A stretch of 39,550 nucleotides of DNA from Caloranaerobacter azorensis DSM 13643 (lineage in GTDB: Bacteria > Bacillota > Clostridia > Tissierellales > Thermohalobacteraceae): assembly GCF_900129995.1 (NCBI RefSeq), contig NZ_FQXO01000017.1:1-39550 (forward strand). Reading direction: 5' to 3'. The notes beneath the pieces are model-generated. The model was not told the DNA's origin, did no database searches, and was given only the letters and a program-made list of their open reading frames with translations. Numbering within the stretch: the first letter of the stretch is position 1; the number at the start of each line of letters is the position of its first letter. Below are positions 23,470 to 32,572 of this stretch, one piece after another. The position numbers and the translations under genes are program-made.

Positions 23470-25743
23470 TTACTTAATAATTTTTATATCTATATTTAAT
23501 TTATCAATATCTATCGTATTTTCATTATCTAATTTCAATTCTTCTCCATTCATAATAACTTTACTATTTTCATCTAATCCTAAAATTTTAAGTTTCATTT
23601 TAGGAATTTTATAGCCATCTTTTATAACTTCTGATGTTATTGAAACTTCTTTTTCACTATCTTTCATTATAAACTTTATCTCTGTATATTTACCTTTTTC
23701 ATAATCAAAGCTAATTCCATCATCTAAATATAGTGTGTATTCACCATCTTGTCCTAAATAACAGTTAATAGTAATCTCCTGCTCTTTTTCTCCTATATAC
23801 TGCATTACATTATCTGTAGGTATGATAGCCCCTGCTTTAATAAATATAGGCATTGAATCTATTGGAGCTTCCTTAATAATATATCTACCACCTTCGAATC
23901 TTTCTAAAGTCCAATAATCGTACCAAATGCCTTTAGGAAGATAAACCATTCTAACTCTTGTATACGGCCTTGTTATTGGACAGATTAATATGTTTTCTCC
24001 AAATAAAAATTGATCATTTATGTTATATGTTTCTTCATCATCTTGATAATGATAGAATAATGGCCTAATAGCTGGATGTCCATTAATCGAACTTTCTCTC
24101 ATCAAATTATATAGATAAGTTATAAAATTATATCTTATCTTAATAAATTTCCTTGTGTTTTCTAAAACTTCTTCTCCAAAGCACCAAGGTTCTTGATTAA
24201 TAGAACCTTTTACACTGTGATTTCTAAATAATGGCGTAAATGCTCCTAATTGTGTCCAACGAGTTAAAAGCTCACCATTACCATCTCCAATAAAACCACC
24301 TACATCTGCACCTATAAATGAATATCCACTTAAACCTAAATTCATAAACATAGGCATACTCGCTTCTAAATGCTCCCAAATGCTCGTGTTATCTCCTGTC
24401 CAAAGAGCTGCATATCTTTGAGTCCCAGCAAAAGCCGCCCTAGTCAATATAAACGGCCTTACATTAGGTTTGATTCTTTTTACTCCTTCATAAGTAGCTA
24501 TAGCCTCAAGCATACCATATAAATTATGAATTTCTGCATGACTCTTTTCTTCACCTTGATCATTAAAATGTACCGTATCCTCTGGAACAACTTTAGATTC
24601 CGTAGTAAAATCAGCAGGTTCATTCATGTCATTCCAAAAGCCTTCTACACCATCTCCTATTAACCTTAAATGGAGTTCTCCCCACCATTTTCTAACTTTT
24701 TCCCTTAAAAAATCAGGAAATACAGCTTTGCCAGGCCATACTTCGCCTATATAAACTTCTCCATTCTTATCTTTTATATAAAAATCATTTTCCTTGCCCT
24801 GTTCGTATACCCAATATCCATCTTCTACTTTTACACCCGGATCTATTATAACAACAAGTTTAAAGCCCATACCTTTAAGTTTTGATACCATATCTTTAAA
24901 TTCATAGAACTTATCAGAATCTACTGTAAAGACTTTATAGTCTTTCATATAGTCAATATCTAAATAAAGTACATCACATGGTATATTTTCTGCTCTCATT
25001 CTTTTAGCTATTTCCATTAACTCTTCTCTATTTTCATAACTCCATCTACATTGCTGATATCCTAAAAAGTCTTTTCTTGGTAAAGGCATTCTTCCTGTTA
25101 AATAAGTATACGCTTTAACGACTTCTGATACTTTATCATCGTATATAAAATAATAATCTAAATACCCTCCATCTGCACCAAACTTTAACACATTATCTTT
25201 CGTTTTCCCTAAATCAAAATAAGTTCTGAAACTGTTGTCAAAATAAATACCATAGCATAACTTCTTACTTAATCCAATATAAAAAGGTATAGAAGTATGG
25301 TAATTCTTAATAGTTGCATTATGAACTGGGAATATCCCCATAACATCAGTATTCCAATTTGAAGTTTCAGTTCCTTTCTTATTTAACCAACCATATTTCT
25401 CTCCTAGTCCATAAAACCCTTTTTCCCAAATAATTTCCTTTTCAATTTCACACTTTTCTAAATCCACACTTATATCTCTATTGAGTAATTCCCCATTTTT
25501 ATTAAATATACTAACCTGTAAATTTTTTTTATCAATTTCTATTATAAGACTTTTCGTCTTAATTATATTGCCTTCTTGACTGCATTCAATATCTTTAGGT
25601 TCGACTGCAATAGCAGGAGTAGATACTGGTATCTCTCCGTCATTGCTATATGCGAAGCGTACAATATTATTATCATAAAAAATGATGTTTAAAAAGCCTT
25701 TTTCTCCTTCAATTTTATATCCGAATTCCGTTTTTTTAATCAT
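23470..25743 (-). CDS. Alpha-glucosidase, GH31
   Basis: 757 aa, cytoplasmic (no signal peptide). It releases glucose from the non-reducing ends of alpha-glucosides, most likely maltodextrins here. The N-terminal beta domain leads to GLGEKYGWLNKKG and the barrel. The nucleophile Asp372 is in the WNDMNEP motif and the probable acid/base Asp451 in LWTGDNTSIW. GADVGGFIGDGNGELLTRW and FTPLFRNHS are further family signatures. A C-terminal beta region follows. It begins 48 bases after the amylo-1,6-glucosidase stop, so the two form one operon read from the MalR-controlled promoter near 27800. Alpha-xylosidase activity is possible within GH31, but the context favours maltodextrin. Confidence 0.9.
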   Translation of the reverse strand: MIKKTEFGYKIEGEKGFLNIIFYDNNIVRFAYSNDGEIPVSTPAIAVEPKDIECSQEGNIIKTKSLIIEIDKKNLQVSIFNKNGELLNRDISVDLEKCEIEKEIIWEKGFYGLGEKYGWLNKKGTETSNWNTDVMGIFPVHNATIKNYHTSIPFYIGLSKKLCYGIYFDNSFRTYFDLGKTKDNVLKFGADGGYLDYYFIYDDKVSEVVKAYTYLTGRMPLPRKDFLGYQQCRWSYENREELMEIAKRMRAENIPCDVLYLDIDYMKDYKVFTVDSDKFYEFKDMVSKLKGMGFKLVVIIDPGVKVEDGYWVYEQGKENDFYIKDKNGEVYIGEVWPGKAVFPDFLREKVRKWWGELHLRLIGDGVEGFWNDMNEPADFTTESKVVPEDTVHFNDQGEEKSHAEIHNLYGMLEAIATYEGVKRIKPNVRPFILTRAAFAGTQRYAALWTGDNTSIWEHLEASMPMFMNLGLSGYSFIGADVGGFIGDGNGELLTRWTQLGAFTPLFRNHSVKGSINQEPWCFGEEVLENTRKFIKIRYNFITYLYNLMRESSINGHPAIRPLFYHYQDDEETYNINDQFLFGENILICPITRPYTRVRMVYLPKGIWYDYWTLERFEGGRYIIKEAPIDSMPIFIKAGAIIPTDNVMQYIGEKEQEITINCYLGQDGEYTLYLDDGISFDYEKGKYTEIKFIMKDSEKEVSITSEVIKDGYKIPKMKLKILGLDENSKVIMNGEELKLDNENTIDIDKLNIDIKIIK

Positions 25744-25791
25744 AACTTACCTCCTTAGTTCTTCATAATGTTCTTCGTTTGTTTAAAGTTT

Positions 25792-27744
25792 CTAATCTAA
25801 AACCACTTCTACATATGTTCTTAAAACTTCACCAACTGACCATGCTTGAGCTACACAACCCCTTGGATAGTGAGGCTCATCTCCATCAAATATTTCTGAT
25901 ATATTGCCAATACATGCATCTTGCATATGATAATAAAATTCCTCAAGCATATGTTTTGCATTAAGTTTACTCTCTTTAGAATAGTCATTTACTTTTACAT
26001 ATGCCTCAACAAAAAGCCCTATCAACCAAGCCCAGACTGTACCCTGATGATATGCTCCATCTCTCTTTAGAACATCTCCACCATATTTCCCTATATATTC
26101 TTTATGTTTTTTCGATAAACTCCTTAATCCGAATGGAGTATATAGTTCTTCATATACTTTCTCTACTATTAACTTCTCTTTCTCTCTATCAAGAATTGAA
26201 AATGGCAAACTCACAGCTAATATCTGATTTGGCCTAATTATGTCTACTGGTTTTTCATTCTGTATAACATCGTATAAATATTTGCCATTATCATTCCAAA
26301 ACTTCTCTACAAAGCTCTTTTTAGCCTTTTCTGCTAATTGTCCATATTCACTACCATCGTATCCCAATCTGTTCGATATTTCTTCCATAATTTTTAGAGC
26401 ATTGTACCAAAGAGCATTAATTTCAACTGCTTTCCCATGTCTCGGAGTAACTACCCAATCTCCAACTTTGACATCCATCCAAGTTAACTGTGTACCCTCA
26501 TCTCCAGCAGATAAAAGTCCATCATCATCCATATAAATATTATTTATTGTACCTTTTACATGATGCTTTATTATACTTTCAAGATGAGGATATATCTTAT
26601 CTTTAACAGTCTCTAAATCATTAGTATACTCAAGATATTTATATACTGCATAGAAAAACCATAATGTTCCATCTGCTGTATTATATAAAGGTGGAGTATT
26701 CTCATCTGGAAACATATTCGGTATTATTCCATCTTTAATATATTTCGTAAATGTTAATAAGATATCTTTAGCATCATCAAATCTCTTAGTAGTCAGAGTA
26801 AGTCCAGTAAATGCTATCATAGTATCTCTTCCCCAGTCTGTGAACCAAGGATAGCCTGCAATTACCGTTTTAGTTTTTGTAGATTCTCTTTTAACTATAA
26901 AATTATCACTTGCCAATACTAAATTCTTTAAAAGAGGATTTGAATATCCTGCTCTATCTACTAACTCTGTACGCCTTTTCTTTTCATTCTCAATTATTTC
27001 TTCTGCCGTATATTCAATACTGTCCTCTATTGTAGCTAAAAAAGTTATAGTATACTTCTTATGTGGTTCCATTTCATAATGAAAAATACCCGGTATAAAA
27101 TGAAAATCGATACTTTCGAGTCCTCTATACCTTTCATTTTCATAGAACATAGGCAAAGACCAGTCTTCATCTGCCTCGTATCTACAGTTTGAAATTATTT
27201 TCAAATTTAAACCTGTACTCTCTTCAGTTAATTTTAAAGTTCCTTTTTCATAACTTTGGTTATATTTAAAACTACCTTTTTTACTGACATCATGGTGATC
27301 CCTAAAGTTTACATATGGAGTAAATGTCATTTTTACTTTTTTACTTCCGGTATTTATTTTGTATACAACAGCCACAGTATTTTTCTCATATTCCATCGCC
27401 ACTTCTTTACTAATAACAATATCTTTAACTCCATAAATAAACTTTGGAATAGGATAATTATTAAATCTTCTTAATTGTAAATATCCATCGTCTATCTTTC
27501 CAATAAACTGGTTAGAAAATAATTTGTATTCCTCTCCATCTATTTCTAATGTTTCATCTATTTTGGACAATAATAAATGTCTCTTTATTGGAGGCACTAA
27601 TGAAGCATTAAGCAGCCCATGATATTTTCTGATATTTGCCCCAATTATAGTAGATGAACAAAAACTACCAAGTCCATTTGTAATTAAATATTCTTTCTGT
27701 ATTCCTTCATTAAAAGTCTTCCAATTTGGATATCCTAGTTCCAA
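25792..27744 (-). CDS. Amylo-alpha-1,6-glucosidase (GH133-type debranching enzyme)
   Basis: 650 aa. Hydrolyses alpha-1,6 branch points of glycogen or limit dextrins. The N-terminal GDE domain opens with EYLITNGLGSFCSSTIIGANIRKYHGLL as separate motifs (NGLGSF and RKYHGLL), and the C-terminal (alpha/alpha)6 domain carries PWFTDWGRDTMIAFTG and the AGDEGTQLTWMD segment. It is of the bacterial/archaeal single-activity type, lacking the glucanotransferase half of the eukaryotic enzyme. The start is a TTG after AGGGGGGTG. The promoter TTGACA-N17-TAAAAT with operator lies upstream and is back-to-back with the amylase promoter. GH31 follows in the same operon. Confidence 0.88.
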   Translation of the reverse strand: MELGYPNWKTFNEGIQKEYLITNGLGSFCSSTIIGANIRKYHGLLNASLVPPIKRHLLLSKIDETLEIDGEEYKLFSNQFIGKIDDGYLQLRRFNNYPIPKFIYGVKDIVISKEVAMEYEKNTVAVVYKINTGSKKVKMTFTPYVNFRDHHDVSKKGSFKYNQSYEKGTLKLTEESTGLNLKIISNCRYEADEDWSLPMFYENERYRGLESIDFHFIPGIFHYEMEPHKKYTITFLATIEDSIEYTAEEIIENEKKRRTELVDRAGYSNPLLKNLVLASDNFIVKRESTKTKTVIAGYPWFTDWGRDTMIAFTGLTLTTKRFDDAKDILLTFTKYIKDGIIPNMFPDENTPPLYNTADGTLWFFYAVYKYLEYTNDLETVKDKIYPHLESIIKHHVKGTINNIYMDDDGLLSAGDEGTQLTWMDVKVGDWVVTPRHGKAVEINALWYNALKIMEEISNRLGYDGSEYGQLAEKAKKSFVEKFWNDNGKYLYDVIQNEKPVDIIRPNQILAVSLPFSILDREKEKLIVEKVYEELYTPFGLRSLSKKHKEYIGKYGGDVLKRDGAYHQGTVWAWLIGLFVEAYVKVNDYSKESKLNAKHMLEEFYYHMQDACIGNISEIFDGDEPHYPRGCVAQAWSVGEVLRTYVEVVLD

Positions 27745-27780
27745 CTCTTCACCCCCCTAAAAAATATTATAACATAATTT

Positions 27781-27827
27781 ATGCAAACGGTTGCATCTAT
27801 TTTATAAATATAATAAAATATTGTCAA
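27781..27827 (-). promoter_or_regulatory. Shared control region: MalR-type operator and divergent promoters
   Basis: Operator ATGCAAACGGTTGCAT at 27781-27796. Leftward promoter: TTGACA (27827-27822), 17 bases, TAAAAT (27804-27799), ending 2 bases from the operator. Rightward: TTGCAT (27791-27796, within the operator), 17 bases, TAAAAT (27814-27819). One bound repressor would therefore occlude both the amylase and the debranching/GH31 operon. Confidence 0.75.
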
Positions 27828-27839
27828 GGGGGTTTTTAT

Positions 27840-29312
27840 ATGTCTAAAAAATTAGTAATATTTCTTGTAATATTTACTCTAGTTTTCTCTGTAGGCTGTC
27901 AAAATCAAAATGTTACAAATAAGCAAATAAGTGATAGTTCAAATGAAATTAAATACGAAGTTCAAAATGACGGTGGTGCCTTTTCTTCAAAAGACATAAT
28001 ATATTTTATAATGACTGATCGTTTCTATGATAAAGATAAAGAAAATAATGATTTCCCTGATGTAAATAAAGATGATCCAAAAGCATATCACGGTGGCGAT
28101 TTAAAGGGAATTATAGAAAAATTAGATTACATAAAATCACTAGGTGTAACTGCTATTTGGATAACTCCTGTTTGCAAAAATCAATATGGCGGATATCATG
28201 GATACTGGATTACTGATTTTTATAAAGTCGATCCACATTTAGGTACATTAAGCGATTTAAAAGAACTCGTACAAGAAGCACATAAGAGAAATATTAAAGT
28301 AATACTAGACTATGTGGTAAATCACACAGGAAATAAATCTCCATGGTTAAATGATGAAAAATATAAAGATTGGTTTCATCCGAAAAAGAATATTTCTAAT
28401 TGGAACGATCAAAAACAACTTGAAGAAGGCTGGATATTCGGTTTGCCTGATCTAAATCAGAATAATCCTGAAGTTAAAAAATATTTTATAGATAATGCTA
28501 TATGGTGGATTGAACAAACAGGAATAGATGGAATGAGGCTCGATACTGTTAAACACGTTCCGAAAGATTTTTGGAATGAGTTTGCCTATAATATTAAATC
28601 AAAATATCCGAATTTTTCCCTACTCGGAGAAGTTTGGAATGATAATCCTAGATATTTAGAACAGTATCATAAAATAGGAATAGATTCTTTAACAAATTAT
28701 CCACTTTATAATGGACTTCGTAAAACTTTTACTAGATTTGGTAAAGCAAATAGTTTAGTTAATGCTATAAAGATGCAATCAGCATTTACTAATCCTGAAC
28801 TAAATGGAATTTTTGTTGATAATCACGATAATAAAAGATTAATTACTGAAGCAAAAGAATATGGAGAAGCTTATTTAAAGCAGGCCTTAACTTTTATAAT
28901 GACATATCCGGGAATACCTATTATATACTATGGTACAGAAATAGCTATGGAAGGTGGAGATGATCCAGACAATAGAAGGGATATGGAATGGGATAAGATT
29001 GGTAATTCAGAAATGCTAAATTACTTTAAAATGTTGACTCATATTAGAAATTCAAATGAAGCTCTTTATAATGGAGAATTTGAATTGTTAAACTATGATA
29101 GTTACTTTCTTTCTTATATGAGGAAAAAAGGTAATAGTAAGTTTATTGTGATTTACAACCTGCAAAATAAAGAAAAGAATATAACTATTAATTTAAAAGA
29201 TGATAGTTCTAAATATACTGATGTGTTAAGTAGTAAAACTTATAATATTGAAAATGGTAATTTAAATATTACTATGAAACCTTTAGAAGTGATTATTTTA
29301 ACTTCTAATTAA
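27840..29312 (+). CDS. Lipoprotein alpha-amylase, GH13
   Basis: 490 aa, counted from the ATG at 27840 after AAGGGGG; an upstream in-frame ATG at 27726 overlaps the divergent gene and is not used. The lipoprotein signal ends FSVGC (Cys20), so the enzyme is tethered outside the cell and cuts starch or long dextrins for the MalEFG importer. Barrel motifs: DYVVNH (region I), GMRLDTVKH with nucleophile Asp235, LGEVWND with acid Glu264, and FVDNHD. The opening DIIYFIMTDRFYD is typical of amylases and cyclodextrin glucanotransferases; no raw-starch domain follows, favouring amylase. Monocistronic, with its own operator-controlled promoter. Confidence 0.9.
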   Translation: MSKKLVIFLVIFTLVFSVGCQNQNVTNKQISDSSNEIKYEVQNDGGAFSSKDIIYFIMTDRFYDKDKENNDFPDVNKDDPKAYHGGDLKGIIEKLDYIKSLGVTAIWITPVCKNQYGGYHGYWITDFYKVDPHLGTLSDLKELVQEAHKRNIKVILDYVVNHTGNKSPWLNDEKYKDWFHPKKNISNWNDQKQLEEGWIFGLPDLNQNNPEVKKYFIDNAIWWIEQTGIDGMRLDTVKHVPKDFWNEFAYNIKSKYPNFSLLGEVWNDNPRYLEQYHKIGIDSLTNYPLYNGLRKTFTRFGKANSLVNAIKMQSAFTNPELNGIFVDNHDNKRLITEAKEYGEAYLKQALTFIMTYPGIPIIYYGTEIAMEGGDDPDNRRDMEWDKIGNSEMLNYFKMLTHIRNSNEALYNGEFELLNYDSYFLSYMRKKGNSKFIVIYNLQNKEKNITINLKDDSSKYTDVLSSKTYNIENGNLNITMKPLEVIILTSN

Positions 29313-29340
29313 AACTAATCCCCTTTTATATACTAAGTAA

Positions 29341-29367
29341 AAGGTAGATGAATAGTTCATCTACCTT
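29341..29367. terminator. Hairpin terminator after the amylase gene
   Basis: AAGGTAGATGAA-TAG-TTCATCTACCTT, a 12-bp perfect stem, with only a short CCTTAATT after it. It lies between convergent genes and could serve both. Confidence 0.65.
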
Positions 29368-29461
29368 CCTTAATTCTCATACTATACTCTTTATTGAATA
29401 AAATGAAATTCCGTTCTTAACTATGCCTAAATTTTATCCAATAAAAATAAGTAGTCGTTTT

Positions 29462-30142
29462 CTAATTTTCAGTATTTTTTTCATATACATAAAAATGTGA
29501 CTCAAAACCTCCGCCCTCAACATATACTTTGGATAATTTGCCGTTACTGTATTCAAATGTAGGATTATTATAATCTAATTTGGGTAATGAAAAATAATCG
29601 ATTAACATTTTTTCAAAAGAATTTACCAAAAAATCGTTCATCTTCATACATTCTTCATTTAGCTCTTTAGGTATCTCTTGAACCTCATCTATAGGATCAA
29701 CCTGCAATTCGCTCTTAAATTCCAAATAAAATTTTAATGGTTGAGCTCTTTCTTCTATCTGATAATATAACGTTAAATTACTTCTATGAAGAATCTGTTC
29801 GCCATCTTCAGAAATAATTTCAAACCCTATACAATAAACATATTCATTTTTAGATAATTCTTTAGGATTGTCTATTATGATATTATAGTCTGAATTTAAT
29901 GTGTTTGAATATATATTTTTTATTATTCTTATTCGATTATTATCTGATATTTGTTTAAATTCGACTTCTAATTTAGCTAATTTTTTATTTAACTCTTCCG
30001 GTTGATGATTTATCAAAAACGTCTTACCATCTTCTCTATTTACGGATATATCTTTTTTTGAAACATCAGTATTCTGTCTCGTAGAACAAGCTGTAAGTAA
30101 GACAATAAATAAGACAAAAAAGAAAAAAATATATTTTTTCAT
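29462..30142 (-). CDS. Lipoprotein of unknown function
   Basis: 226 aa from the ATG at 30142 (a TTG ten codons earlier precedes the basic-hydrophobic signal and is less likely). Signal peptide MKKYIFFFFVLFIVLLTAC with lipidated Cys19. The mature part is polar with no catalytic motif that I recognise; segments such as YVYCIGFEIISEDGEQ and GGGFESHFYVYEK suggest a beta-rich extracytoplasmic domain. It is flanked by the amylase (convergent) and by the palindromic repeat copy 2, with no operator of the maltodextrin type, so it is probably unrelated to sugar use. Confidence 0.7.
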   Translation of the reverse strand: MKKYIFFFFVLFIVLLTACSTRQNTDVSKKDISVNREDGKTFLINHQPEELNKKLAKLEVEFKQISDNNRIRIIKNIYSNTLNSDYNIIIDNPKELSKNEYVYCIGFEIISEDGEQILHRSNLTLYYQIEERAQPLKFYLEFKSELQVDPIDEVQEIPKELNEECMKMNDFLVNSFEKMLIDYFSLPKLDYNNPTFEYSNGKLSKVYVEGGGFESHFYVYEKNTEN

Positions 30143-30271
30143 TTTTTCCCATATCCCCTCAAATTGGTACAAATATATTATTACATAATTTTACAAATAT
30201 CAATATAAATTAATACTTTTTAATATCAAGAACGAAAAAATTCTAAATAATTGAACAGTCCTTAAAGACAC

Positions 30272-30298
30272 TAAAAAAGCAGCCAATATTGGGCTGCT
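30272..30298 (-). terminator. Terminator of pulA, distal copy (with T-run)
   Basis: Minus strand: AGCAGCC...GGCTGCT hairpin followed by TTTTTTAG. It is the functional-looking half of a duplicated hairpin that brackets repeat copy 2. Confidence 0.75.
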
Positions 30299-30304
30299 CG
30301 AACT

Positions 30305-30548
30305 TGTTGACAAAGTAAAATATTTTATGAAAATGACGCTCATGCGGACGAATTTAGAAAAAACTTAAGGCTCAAATTTTTAGAAAATCCTAACGCTTCC
30401 AATGAGTCATCCTGACTCTGGAAGCTGGCTTAGCATCCATGCTAATCCTACGGATTTTCTTGAAAATTTTCACCTAGTTTTTTAACTAAATTCTTTCAAG
30501 CATTCACTTTCATTTTCATAAATATTGAAAAATATAAGTTTGTCAACA
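30305..30548 (-). repeat. Palindromic repeat element, copy 2 (MITE-like)
   Basis: 244 bp, opposite orientation to copy 1. Ends are TGTTGACAAA (30305-30314) and TTTGTCAACA (30539-30548), a perfect 10-bp terminal inverted repeat. Paired inner blocks: ATTTTATGAAAATGA with TCATTTTCATAAAT, GAATTTAG with CTAAATTC, and AAAATTTTTAGAAAATCC with GGATTTTCTTGAAAATTTT. Central hairpins: CTTCCA..GAGTC / GACTC..TGGAAG with loop ATCCT (30396-30424) and GGCTTAGC / GCTAATCC (30427-30448). The stem sequences differ from copy 1 yet remain paired. With its flanks it fills the 30173-30576 gap; no gene is seen there. Confidence 0.85.
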
Positions 30549-30555
30549 GTCTAAA

Positions 30556-30573
30556 GCAGCCAAGATTGGCTGC
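30556..30573 (-). terminator. Terminator of pulA, proximal copy
   Basis: GCAGCCAA-GA-TTGGCTGC, an 8-bp perfect stem, right after the pullulanase stop codon. Only TTTAG follows on the minus strand before the repeat begins, so it has lost most of its T-run. It nearly duplicates the hairpin at 30278-30298. Confidence 0.55.
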
Positions 30574-30576
30574 CCT

Positions 30577-32472
30577 TTAATTAGTTTTTATTAAAATATA
30601 GGTTGACAATGGTGCTACTTTTACGCTCTCAACAGCTTCATATGCACCATTAACTCCCTCTACATTTACCTCTTTTTCATTAGATATTATACTCCACTTA
30701 CCTTCTAGTGGAAGTTTAATTTCTATTTCTTCTCTATTAGCATTATGAATAATCAATATATTTTTAAAGTCGCCTTCATATGGAGAAGTTAATAAATATG
30801 CTACTGAATTTTTCGGAGCTTCAATAAACTTTAGATATTTTTTAATATCTTCTGCTTTATCTAATGTCATTACTTTTTGACTTTTTCTTAATGCAATCAA
30901 CCCTTTTATATATTCATAAGTTTCTCTATATTTATTTTTATTACTCCAATCTATTTTATTAATCTCATCACCGGCTCTAAAGCTATTATGGTTGCCATGT
31001 TTTGTTCTTAATATTTCAGTACCGCCTTGTATAAAAGGTATTCCCTGTGATGTTAAAACCATCGATAACGCTAACCTATTCATCTTTTCTCTTTCTTCAG
31101 AAGTAGCATTTGGATTGCTCTTTTCAAATTTGTCAAACAGACATAGATTATCATGACAACTTACATAATTTATAGTTTCAGTAGGCTCTTTTGTAAATCC
31201 TTTTATTCTGCTGCTGTAATCAATCATTCCGACTATTCCTTTTTTTATTTCATCTTCTAATCCTGCTCCACCATTTACAAAGCCTACTCCTTCTCCATCA
31301 TTGTCTCCTTTTATAGCATTTCTAAAATCATCATTAAATACTGCTATGCCCATACCCTTCTGCTTACCTTTTTTTAACTGTTTGGTTGGAGATAATGATG
31401 ATGGGCCTCCGGTCCAAGGCTCTCCATAAATTAATATATTCGGATTAATCTTTCTTAACTGTTTTTCTACTTCTCTCATAGTATCAATATCATGTAAAGC
31501 CATTAAGTCGAATCTAAATCCATCTATTTTATATTCAGTAGCCCAGAATTTAACCGAATCTACTATAAATTTTCTCATCATAGGCTTTTCAGATGCTGTT
31601 TCATTTCCGCATCCTGAACCATTCGTATATTTACCCGATGAATCCGTTCTATAGTAATATTTAGGTACGAGTATATCAAATGGAGAATTTCCAGTTGTAT
31701 AAGTATGATTAAATACAACATCCATTACTACTCTTATTCCATTTTCATGTAATGCCTTAACCATTTCTTTGAATTCCTTTATTCTCACAGTCCCATCATA
31801 AGGATTTGTAGAATAAGAACCTTCAGGTACATTATATAAGTAAGGATCATATCCCCAGTTATACTCTCCTTCTTTAGTTTCATCTACACTGGCAAAATCA
31901 TATACTGGAAGTAAATGTATATGAGTAATACCTAACTCTTTTAAATAATCGAGTCCTGTAATTTCTCCATTTGGCCCTCTAGTTCCCTTTTCTGTAAAAG
32001 CTAAATATTTTCCTTTATGCTTTATCCCAGAATCCTCATCTACAGAAAAATCTCTTACATGCATTTCATATATAACCGCTTCAGTTGGTTTTATTGGAGC
32101 TGGAATTTCATGTTCGTCCCAACCTTCAGGATTTATAGAATCAAAATCTACTATCATACCCATTTCCCCATTTACAGTTGCTCCTTTAGCATAAGGATCT
32201 GGAGTTTCCTTCTCTACTCCATTAATAGTAACTCTATAATTGTAGTATTTATTCTTGTAATCCCCGTAAAGTTTAAATTCCCAAACACCTTTTTCACCTT
32301 TTGACATCGGATATACTTTACCTACACTGTCTTTATAGTCATCATAAATAACTACCTTCATACTCTCTGCAACAGGCGACCATACTTTGAAAACTGTATA
32401 CTCTTTAGTATATGTAGCACCTAAATCATCTCCGTCATATACAAATTCCTCGCTCTCTAGTACCTTTCTCAT
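30577..32472 (-). CDS. pulA: Type I pullulanase (GH13, CBM48)
   Basis: 631 aa without signal peptide, so intracellular. It cleaves alpha-1,6 bonds in branched maltodextrins. A CBM48-like N-terminal domain (FKVWSPVAESMKVVIYDD) precedes the barrel. The pullulanase signature YNWGYDP, region I DVVFNH, nucleophile Asp322 in GFRFDLMALHD, acid Glu351 in YGEPWTGG and SCHDN identify it clearly. It is the last gene of the leftward malE-malF-malG-malR-pulA run, 100 bases after malR. Its terminator has been split or duplicated by the palindromic repeat. Confidence 0.93.
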   Translation of the reverse strand: MRKVLESEEFVYDGDDLGATYTKEYTVFKVWSPVAESMKVVIYDDYKDSVGKVYPMSKGEKGVWEFKLYGDYKNKYYNYRVTINGVEKETPDPYAKGATVNGEMGMIVDFDSINPEGWDEHEIPAPIKPTEAVIYEMHVRDFSVDEDSGIKHKGKYLAFTEKGTRGPNGEITGLDYLKELGITHIHLLPVYDFASVDETKEGEYNWGYDPYLYNVPEGSYSTNPYDGTVRIKEFKEMVKALHENGIRVVMDVVFNHTYTTGNSPFDILVPKYYYRTDSSGKYTNGSGCGNETASEKPMMRKFIVDSVKFWATEYKIDGFRFDLMALHDIDTMREVEKQLRKINPNILIYGEPWTGGPSSLSPTKQLKKGKQKGMGIAVFNDDFRNAIKGDNDGEGVGFVNGGAGLEDEIKKGIVGMIDYSSRIKGFTKEPTETINYVSCHDNLCLFDKFEKSNPNATSEEREKMNRLALSMVLTSQGIPFIQGGTEILRTKHGNHNSFRAGDEINKIDWSNKNKYRETYEYIKGLIALRKSQKVMTLDKAEDIKKYLKFIEAPKNSVAYLLTSPYEGDFKNILIIHNANREEIEIKLPLEGKWSIISNEKEVNVEGVNGAYEAVESVKVAPLSTYILIKTN

Positions 32473-32572
32473 TTCTACATCCCTTTCCTTGAAGTCTTTA
32501 TGATATGCAGTAGTATTTTTTTAGAATTCTGATCAGCAAAACCCACGAATATCTGCATTAACATATTTACAA

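Noticed and set aside
25779-26536. Several plus-strand open frames over the debranching gene
   Set aside because: All lie antisense to a conserved enzyme, have no ribosome sites and show no recognisable protein.
27726-27839. Amylase frame starting at 27726
   Set aside because: It overlaps the start of the divergent debranching gene, its promoters and the operator. The ATG at 27840 follows a proper ribosome site and opens a lipoprotein signal.
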